The notes under the pieces are model-generated. The model made no database searches. It was not told the DNA's origin and saw nothing but the letters and a program-made list of their open reading frames with translations. Shown here one piece after another: positions 1 to 8,300 of a stretch of DNA of 64,000 bases. Origin of the DNA: Amoebophrya sp. A120 (lineage: Eukaryota; Sar; Dinophyceae; Syndiniales; Amoebophryaceae); assembly GCA_905178155.1 (NCBI GenBank), contig CAJINV010000006.1:3016658-3080657 (forward strand), read 5' to 3'. Every line of letters starts with the position of its first letter. Position 1 is the stretch's first letter. Made by a program: the position numbers and the translations under genes.

Positions 1-1667
1 CGGAGCTTCGGGTGGGAGGCTTCCCAACGGAAATGCGGGCCGGGCAACCGGAAACACCTTCCGGGGGAGGCTAAAGAGGCACCCCCCCAAAGTGGGTCCG
101 TAGCATGCGGGGTCGCTCTTGCTTAGGGCCACTTTTGGAGACCCTATCCGGGCACCCCCGGCCGCGGGGCCCGGGGGGAGGCCGGAAGTGGAAAGCCAGC
201 GGCGGCAAGGGCGGTCAAGCAGCACGCGGCCGACTTGCACCCCGGAGCGGCCGCGGGGCTGCGCAGCTGCCCGGAAGCGTGGCGCCGATTGCCTCGGCAA
301 ACAAGAGCGCCGGCGATCCTGGCGCCCCACACGCGCTGGCTTCTGGTTTTGGCGCCATGCGTCCCTCGGTCTGGCCGAAGAAAAACAGCGACAACTAGCA
401 CGGCCCACAGAATGCAGGTAGTGTTTTCCCCGGCAAATTGGTCCGCGTCCGCCCTGCATTGCCAGCTGGCCGGCTTCGCAATGTTGGCAGGGCGGCGCGC
501 CGAAAGAGTAGGGCGTCCGTGAGGGTCCTGATGTTTTTGGCATCCTCTAAAAGGGCCCCGGGCGCCGCGCACCTCTGCGCCCTACCTCCGGCGCAAGCGC
601 TGTGGGCCTCGGATCGGGCCAGGAAAACAGTGGGGCGGCGGAGCCAGGCCCAATCCTTTCCGCCGTACATTTTTCCGGAAATCGGCCAAAGGCACGGCGG
701 TCGGCCGAGGGGGCTTTTCAGGTTGCCGCCCGCCCTGGTTGGGGCCACTAGAGCACGGCGCGCCGCGGTCGGGCCCCCCTTGCGCGGGCCGTCTGATCAG
801 TTCCCCACCTGCAAAAAGGGGGGCCCGGCTGCCCCGCTGTGTTGCCCCGGGCTGTGGCGCTTGTACTCTAGCCTCCAAGCGTGCTGGCAGTGTCGCCGGG
901 CGGCTGTTTTCCGCGAAATTTGTATACGAAATGCCGTCGGGTAGTTCTTGTAAGGAATCCCGCGACTTGGCGGAAGCTCGCTAGGGGGTGGCTTGGGAGG
1001 TGTAACCAAACCGCAGGCGCCTTGGTTGGGATGGAGCCACGCTTCCGCCCGCTTTGCAGAAATGGGGCTACTCGAAAAGGGCGAGCGCCGCGCGGTTGAG
1101 GAATTTATTGCGGTCGGCCGAGCGGGAGTCGTGGGCGGCGGCCGAGGGGTGTTGCGGCACCTCGCCGGGCAATCAGGGATGGGCATTGCGGCCGATGATG
1201 CCGCCTGAACGGGGCGCAGGAGCATGGCCCCTGGGCATCTGGTGCGGCGCAAGGCGCTCGCCCATTCCATATCACGCCGTGCCTTTGGCTTGGGCAGATT
1301 CGGCCGTGCCTGCCGGGCCTCCGCCTGCCCCGACCAAATTCGGAGCGGCGCAGACCTGGCGGGATTGGCCCGTCTAGGGGTCAACGACGGGCCCGGCCCC
1401 CTGCCCAGGATGCCCGCTCTGGCGTGCGCGGACGTTAAAGCTGACGCAACCTCTCGCGCCTTCTGCTAGGGGTTCTCTCTGCGGTGGTGTGATGTGTTTG
1501 ACTTTGCGGCAGCACGGCAGAGCAAACTGGGTAAGCGCTGCGCCGGCGTGGCTCTTACGCCGTCCTGAGTCCAGAAGCGTGATGATTCTGATGGGCTGCG
1601 GGGCCCACGATAAAGCCACCCAGTATTTTTTTTAATTTTCGCAAAAATAAGCTTCTGCCGCCGCTAT
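1..1667. other. GC-rich island without a credible gene
   Basis: Very GC-rich sequence in which long open frames overlap on both strands in several phases, as expected from base composition alone. No frame shows a recognisable domain, and no IE or clear splice structure is present. The island stops abruptly at about 1620, where an A/T-rich stretch leads into the 3' end of a truncated family I introner. It may be an insertion that cut that element, an island in the intron or 5' region of the next gene, or an assembly join. Confidence 0.5.
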
Positions 1668-1719
1668 ACACAAATTTCGTTTTCGATATGGGGAGGCGGG
1701 GGGGTTTTTCCTCTTGATA
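1668..1719. mobile_element. Introner element, family I, 3' end only
   Basis: This matches the last 50 bases of the complete family I element at 3903-4232 (TTTCGTTTT, then GATATGGGGAGG, then TTTTTCC and a final GATA). The 5' TIR is missing; GC-rich sequence lies there instead. Coding sequence in phase with the next gene begins directly after it. Confidence 0.6.
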
Positions 1720-1720
1720 G

Positions 1721-3458
1721 TTGAAGTATGGCGTGTCCTACCGGCAGTCCTACAATCATCCGAACCCGGTGATTCGGTCCCTGGACGGGTTGGGCGGGCA
1801 GTCGGTCGATATCAAATGCAAAAGTGTTTGGGTCCTCTGGAAGAATGCAAGTTTGTCATGCTTGTCTGGCATGACTCGAGAGTCTGTGTTGCATAGGCAC
1901 GAAAAGGCCCTCTTACCTGTCATGCAAAAACGCAGTTTGCCATGCGGAATACGTGAGACGTGGCAGCTAAAAAATTTGCCATGCATAGCTGCGTATTGCA
2001 GTGCGTCTATCATTCACTTTTAGCATTACAAGTTTCCAGACCCAGACATATTTGCAATCCATAGTCGACAGCTGGAAGCCGTTTTCCTTTGGGGATGGAA
2101 CGAGTATCCTGAGCAAAAACGGGGCCCATACTACAGAGTCAAGATGGGAAATCTGCTAGACAAATGTCCAAGTTTTGGGAGTTGCGCATGACAAGTTCTT
2201 TGCCTTTGCAGTGTAGTGCTGGTTGTTCTTAGCACGGGAAGCTGCATGAGAAAGCCATTTAATATTTCTCATCCTGTTTACAGCATTACAAATTCCAAAA
2301 CACGATTGGAAATGCCTCTCATGGAGCTGCGCATTACAAACCGATTCCTGTCATTGCGCATTTGCATGACAACTCTGGGGTGTGGGCCCCGTTTTTCCAC
2401 AGGATACCGAGCAAATCTGTGCACTACCCTTTCAGCCGGAAGGCCCTCTCAACGTCGGACGATCCCAACGCGACGAAGCTGCTCGGTAGTACTTCCAATA
2501 AGCTGGGCGAGCGGAGCGAGAGTCCTATCGAATGCAAATATCTCTGGATGACTGGAAGGATGCAACTTGTCATGCTAGGTCCGGATGATGCGAAAATCTG
2601 TCGTGCAAGATTGCCAAAAGTTGTCCACTTTTGATCAAACCAAGAGGAGTTTCTCATGCCGAACCGGCATGATGGAGATCATCTCACAGAATCTGTCATG
2701 CTAGGTCCTGCATTCCAGCCCTCATGGGTTATTGGAAAACCTGCATTACAAACTTTTGACTCTTCCACATATTTGCGAGGCATAAGTTCGCCGGGAGAGC
2801 GACCGTCCTATGGCGACAAACTGCTGCCTATCAAATGCAAAGATCCCTGGAAAGAACTTGTGATGCAAGGAAGGGAATAGTGACCTCACCACTGTAATGC
2901 GCTGCCCAGCATGACAACTTTTTCACTAGTTATCTGAGTTGCGTACTCCGCATTAGAACAATGAAACTGCGCCTTATTTGCATGTTGACAGGGAGGTGGT
3001 GGTGGAGGAGCTCTTCGCTGCCACGCAATACAGACTTCAAAGTCATGATGCCAGACTAGCATGACAAATCTCGCAATCACCCAGACGTCGTCCAGGGATA
3101 TTTGCACTGGATACTGCCCAATCCTCGCCTGGACAGCGACACCGCACGGCAGCGGCAGAACCTGCTGCCCGGCCCGCGAAAAACGGAATTTCTGTGCGAG
3201 GTCGTTATTCCGCAGAAAAACCGGTGCGCGTACAAGGGCAGGATCAAAATTCGGGTGCGGCAAGGGGCGGACCTGAAGCAGATTGCGGAATCGCATCGGA
3301 GGGTGTACGGACTCACCGTGAGTCAGACCGAAAAATTGCTGCGGACGCTCGTCGTCACGAGAACCCAAATACGTATTCTTCATTTTTGCTGTTCACATTT
3401 CTTGATCTTGTCGGCAAGAGATCAGATGGCGATTTACATTTGGACCAGTAGGACGTAG
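1721..3458 (+). CDS. Unknown protein, 5' end missing, split by four introners
   Basis: I do not recognise the product. Reading starts inside the gene, right after the truncated introner at 1719. Exons are about 1721-1809, 2069-2104, 2412-2525, 2790-2828 and 3119-3458. Removing each IE plus one TSD copy gives a single open frame of 205 codons. The first half is Ser/Pro-rich and probably disordered. The last exon is basic and looks folded (PRKTEFLCEVVIPQKN, then YKGRIKIRVRQGADLKQIAE, then VYGLTVSQTEKLLRTL). The final 35 residues before TAG at 3456 read less naturally, so the true end may involve another small intron. The next gene starts 172 bases downstream on the same strand. Confidence 0.6.
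1810..2063. mobile_element. Introner element, family A
   Basis: Starts TATCAAATGCAAAAGTGTTT and ends with the inverse CCAGACCCAGACATATTTGC then AATCCATA. TSD GTCGA at 1805-1809 and 2064-2068, perfect. Interrupts a GTC GAC codon pair of the gene at 1721-3458. Confidence 0.9.
2105..2407. mobile_element. Introner element, family E
   Basis: Starts TATCCTGAGCAAAAACGGGG and ends GGGCCCCGTTTTTCCACAGG ATA. TSD CGAG. The frame resumes as GGA ACG AGC AAA across the excision. Confidence 0.85.
2526..2784. mobile_element. Introner element, family A, degenerate 3' TIR
   Basis: The 5' end TATCGAATGCAAATATCTCT is clear. The 3' end (TCTTCCACATATTTGCGAGG, then CATA) has lost the CAGACCCAGA core. Flanks AGTCC and AGTTC are an imperfect TSD, which suggests an older copy. 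Confidence 0.7.
2829..3113. mobile_element. Introner element, family A variant (GATCCCTGG core)
   Basis: Starts TATCAAATGCAAAGATCCCT and ends CCAGGGATATTTGCACTGGA TA. TSD CTGCC perfect (2824-2828 and 3114-3118). The TIR core differs from standard A, so this may be a subfamily. Confidence 0.85.
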
Positions 3459-3630
3459 TTGTTGCGCTCTGCTTTTTTTGAGGAGGCGATTTGGTGGGCA
3501 TGGTTGATGGGCATGGTGATTAGGATTTTCAGTTCCATCCTGGAGCTGTCAGAGTGCTGTCGGAAAACTATAGTGATGAAATTCATGAAGGACCACTACA
3601 AGTCCCCTGACCAACACCAAGCACCACAAT

Positions 3631-5108
3631 ATGGAAAAAACAGAGCACGGTTCTTTTCTGGTTGCCCAGCTGACGGGCGGCTTGAGATCTGGCGCCTCCA
3701 TATCCCCCAGAAAAAGACCGACAGGTCATATTTGTAATGCAAAAATAAATAGACAAAAAAATCTGTATTGCATGCCCTAAACAGGATGTTATGGCCTCGC
3801 CCATGACAGATTTTCCTGTGTATTTATTTTTGCATTACAAATATGACCTGTCGGTCTTTTTCTGTGGGATACTCCAGTCCCTCCAGAAGATCGGTCGGGC
3901 AGTATCACAAGGAAAGATCCCCCCTCCACATACTGAAAAGGAATATTTTTGGAAATTTGTGATGCTGATTTGTGGTCACAGATCGTGTCTGTCTTGAGAG
4001 AAGGCAACTCCGTAGGCTCCGCCGCATTGTGAAAGCGGTTTCTCATGCTGTTGGGCCTACAGGTACAGCGCGGACGTTTTTCATGCTAAATGCCTAGGCG
4101 AAAACTTCTCCCCTCGCACTTGGTATGGGCCTGCCGTGCTCTCTACTAGCAAGAAGGCTCCGATTTGTGTACGCAAATCCAGTATCACAAGTTTCGTTTT
4201 GATATGGGGAGGGGGGATTTTTCCTTTCGATAGGCAGCCGAGAACGAGCCTGCATGCCGGTACATCAACTACCGGACCTCCGACCAAGCGCCGCTCCATA
4301 TCCTGAGTAAAAATGTCCCCACACCAGAGTCAAGATGGGAAATCAGCTAGACAAATCAATCAGCTCTGGTTGTTTCGCATGACAAGCGTGTCGTCGTAGT
4401 GATGTTTCCGAAGCATCACAGATCTAGCGCGTCATGCTGCTTCTAGCATCACAAATTCCACAACGCGAATAGAAAATGGCTCTGATGAGGCTCTGCATGA
4501 AAAACTTTTTTGGTATGCGGATTTGCATGACAACTCTGAGATGGGGGCGCTTTTCCTCATGATAGTCCAAATCTGCACCGTCCACCCGGCCACCTCCATC
4601 GCAAGCGCTCGGCCGCGGTAACAATATTGGTGGAATACATGGCATGCAAGAACCTGGCGCAGGCAATTCTGTAGCGGACCAGGACGGGTCAGCAGGTGGA
4701 GGTCGTGGGGACATGAACAAGACCGGCGGCATATCAACCGCAAAAATGTCTGGGTCCTCTGCATGGACGCAACGTTTGTCATGCTTGTCTGGCATGACGG
4801 AAGATTTTGTGATGCCGCGTGTTCAATAAGAGACCCTTTCCCCTGTGATGCAAAAACGCAGTTTGTGATGCGGAAAGCGCAACACTGACCCGCGCAAATA
4901 TTTTTCATGCTTGGCTCTGCATTACAGTTGCTTTCATGATTCACGACTCAGCATTACAAGTTTCCAGACACCCAGACGTATTTGCAATCCATACGGCAGT
5001 CCGGCAAGTATGATCGAGTATCCGGATCAACTCACGTCTTCTGCCCGGGCCTCGGCACCCTCCATGCTGCTGCAGCTTCTACCGGCAAAGATTGTGGCGG
5101 TAAATTAG
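3631..5108 (+). CDS. Low-complexity Ser/Gly/Pro-rich protein, unknown
   Basis: The start ATG at 3631 is preceded by an in-frame TGA at about 3586, so this is a natural start. Exons are about 3631-3700, 3877-3902, 4238-4298, 4570-4731 and 4999-5108. They give 142 residues ending TAG at 5106. The product begins MEKTEHGSFLVAQLTGGLRS, continues through Ser/Pro/Arg-rich and Gly-rich stretches, and ends with a short hydrophobic tail (APSMLLQLLPAKIVAVN). No domain is recognised and most of it is probably disordered. Four introners from four families (H, I, E, A) split about 430 coding bases, so introner DNA exceeds coding DNA in this gene. Confidence 0.6.
3701..3871. mobile_element. Introner element, family H, short with very long TIRs
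   Basis: About 50 bases at each end are almost perfectly inverted (TATCCCCCAGAAAAAGACCG at the left against CGGTCTTTTTCTGTGGGATA at the right, continuing through GACAGGTCATATTTG). TSD CTCCA perfect. At 171 bp it is little more than a hairpin, and the near-identity of the arms suggests a recent insertion. Confidence 0.92.
3903..4232. mobile_element. Introner element, family I, complete
   Basis: Starts TATCACAAGGAAAGATCCCC and ends GGGGGGATTTTTCCTTTCGA TA. TSD GGCAG perfect (3898-3902 and 4233-4237). It is the reference copy for the two truncated family I pieces in the window. Confidence 0.9.
4299..4565. mobile_element. Introner element, family E
   Basis: Starts TATCCTGAGTAAAAATGTCC and ends with a diverged inverse (GGGGGCGCTTTTCCTCATGA TAG). 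TSD TCCA. The interior resembles the family E copies at 2105, 14607 and 44290. Confidence 0.85.
4732..4994. mobile_element. Introner element, family A
   Basis: Starts TATCAACCGCAAAAATGTCT and ends CACCCAGACGTATTTGCAAT CCATAC. TSD GGCA. Excision joins GGC to AGT CCG. Confidence 0.85.
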
Positions 5109-5368
5109 GTTATTTTGCGGCGGATGACAGAAAGAGGTCAACATCTAACTATATTCGGTTAGTATTTTGGCATCTGGAATGGGTTAATTCGAAAATGCAG
5201 TAATTTTTATATTCAAGCAGGAGAATGCGTTGCGTTCGTCTCCGTTCTCTTAGTGTCTCTTTATACGAGGACGGAAGAAAATTTTGTTCCGAGTAGAATG
5301 ATCATCGCAGTTTACTTGAAAATTGAAAGTATAAAAATCGCTAGGTCGTCGGAGCGGAAAGCGCAACC

Positions 5369-8300
5369 ATGCCCCACCAGCAACCGCCGGCTACTGTAGC
5401 ACTGCCGCCCGACCAAGTGCGAGACGCCAAGTCCGCCGTGGTGTCTGTGCTGGGCACCACGCAAGACAGAGAAGATGCGGTCGGGGGTTCGTCTATTCCG
5501 GTCACCCCGCCCGACGACCGCACGGTCGGGCAACTTTATGCAACGAAAAAAGTGTTAAACGCACTTGCACACGAGTATGTATGCAGTGTCCTAGGGTGGG
5601 TCATGGACTAGAGTGGTACAAAGTATGTACGTAAAAATTTGCAAATTGCTGTCCTAGCGTGTGCAACATGAGAAACACGTATTTCGCACGGAAATTTCAA
5701 TGGGTTTTACAAGACTGCAGAAGAATAGACCGCGCATGACAAATTAATTCAAGTGCATCGGACTCTCCTGCAGGGCCCACCCTAGGCATTTATACATAAG
5801 TACACCCTAGGCCCGCAAGCGGATGAGGGAAAAACCGAAGCAAAAAGCACTCGCGAAAGAGAACAAGAATTGCTCTAGTCCCTGGCGCTGGTAGTTGCGC
5901 GGGGATGGTGACTGCCGCAAAACTGCAGCGCTTTTTGTGCTATGCAATCCGCATTAATTTGTGTACGTTATGGCTGTGAAACAGAGTCGTTTTTTTTTTC
6001 AAAGAGCAAGCGCAAGCGCTATGGGACCGAAAGAAAAAGCAAATGCAAAAACCTTCTGCTTGGCTATCAGGATGCGCAACATTGTCACGCATGAGCAGGC
6101 GCGCAACCACAGCGACGCAAAAATTGTATAGATGGAGTATTTCCCGAAGAGAAAAGAAAACACTAAACATAGGTCGCAAAGAGTGATCAACGAAAGACCC
6201 TAAAAAGTGGTGCTGGGTGCTGTTACGGGGGGGGGGGCGGAGGGTAGCCACATCAGGAGGCGCCGCGCAACGCAACCACGACAGCAAAGCAACGCCGCGC
6301 GCCCTGCGCCGGCCGTTGCGGGGGGCCTTCTGGGGGTGCCCACTCGCAACAGCCGCGGCGGGCTGCGGGACGAGTTCGGCGGCGCTGTCGCGGACGGTGG
6401 TCCATGTCGGAGGCGCGGGCGCCTCCTAGTGCGGGGGCCTGGCGGCCAAACACAAGCAACACGCGGCAGGGGCAGACTTGCGCCCGCTGGGGGACACGGC
6501 CGCCGCACCGATGCCGCGCGCACACACAGGCAAGAAAAGAGGCGCGGGCCCGTTCGGGTCTTGGGCGTTCCCAATGGCCCGCGCCAAGAACATGCCGCGC
6601 GCCATTCCTTGGTCTGCCGCTCCGCTGTGCGGAGTCCCTAGGTTTGCGCCGTTCGGCCCCTGGACGGCAACCAGACAAACAACGCCGAAGGTCGGCGCAT
6701 CTGCCGAAAGGCCCCCAAGAACGAAGAAGGCACACGAAAAGCCGACAGGGCAGAAGCAAAAATTAGCGCTCTCCGCCCTAGGCTAGGCGGCCCAGGGTCA
6801 CTGTCCTAGCCTAGGCTAGTCCGCCGCAGCGTTTTGGCCTAGCATGTCAAAAATTAGCTTCGCAAACTCGCGCAAGGCCCGGACTAGGGTAGTGCATGAG
6901 GAAAACACGAGGAAAAACAAAGCAAAACGATTTGGCCAACGCTAGGCCGCGCCGAACGTCCAGGGCACTGCGACCCATCCTAGCCTGGTGCATGGGAATA
7001 GCCTCGGTCTAGGCCGCAGTCATGCTAGGATTCCGCATGTATGATGTTGCAGTTTTGATGCCAGCAAGTAGGTAGACAATCTACAACACTCATCTGCCAT
7101 GCCAGAAATCAAATGCTTGTGAGCCCTGTAGTTTCTTCAATATGCGTGTTTTTCCTATATGATCTTCCCTGCATTGGTCTTCACCCTGCTGGGCAAGTTT
7201 GTGTATACTGAAATTCCGTAAAAAAGAAGTGCGACAACTGTAGGAGCACTTTTTTTGTGTTACCAAGTCGTGCAGCCAGCAGCACCTAGCAGCGCGGAAG
7301 CAACGCAGCAGGCTGGTGGCGCCGCCGGGAGCACGGCGGGTTTTGGTGCGTCTGCGCCAGGAAATACAATGATGCTCTCGCAGAACAAGCACCAAGCGGA
7401 ACTACCCCAGGCACAGCAGCTGGCATTGGATACGCCGGGACGGGGCACTGCATCTACTTCGTCGAAGCAGACAGCGGTCGAACAAACCAGCACTGCAGCA
7501 CCTGGCGCCGTCGTGTTGGGCCATGAACAACAAATACCCGCAAGTAGTAGTGTCTTGGCACCACAACAACCGCCACCTCCAGTGCCCACCGCCCCGCCGC
7601 ATTTGAAAGTCATTGCCGAGGGGGACCCGCTGCGAAGACTGATTTTCGCCCGGATTATGCAGTGCAAAATTATCGTACATCTGCTTAGCTGCATGAGAAC
7701 GAATGGAATTTGTCATGCAATTTTACCTTGAGAAGAAGATTTGTCTTGTATACCTGCAATTACTTCCTGAGTGCGATACTTTTGCAATGCATACGGATCC
7801 TGGATTTGCAATTGACCGATGAAGAATCGAAGGAAGACATTCCGTTCGAGCAGATTTCGCGGCACATTTCCAAGGAGTTCCTTGATCAGCTCCTGGAGAA
7901 ACGGAACAAATCGCTCTTGGCCGCCAACCAAGCCGAGCGGACGGAGAAGCTGCAGGAGTTCCTGACCTATGAACTGCAAAAGTGCCGTACTACTCGTACT
8001 TGAAGTTGTAAAATTGCATAATTACAAATTTGAATTTTTTCAGCCTGAAGAAAATCGCGATTTGTAATGCTGATTACGCTTTGGCTTTTAAAAACAAGTT
8101 TAGTATTTCCGTTTGTCATGCGTGCTTGCAATTGGCTACGAGGACGATACTTTTGCACTGGATATCACTGACAAAGGCTTGCAGTGGTTCGCGAAGCAAT
8201 CTTTAGAGCCGGACGTGCTGGGTGTGCACCCTGGCATATGAGAGTGCACAACTCCCCCTCGTTCTCATTTGTATAGGATGGACGGCAATACAAGCGTCAG

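Noticed and set aside
144-1469. Several long open frames on both strands in the first 1.5 kb
   Set aside because: They overlap in all phases, show GC-driven Arg/Pro/Ala/Gly composition, and contain no domain or consistent splicing.
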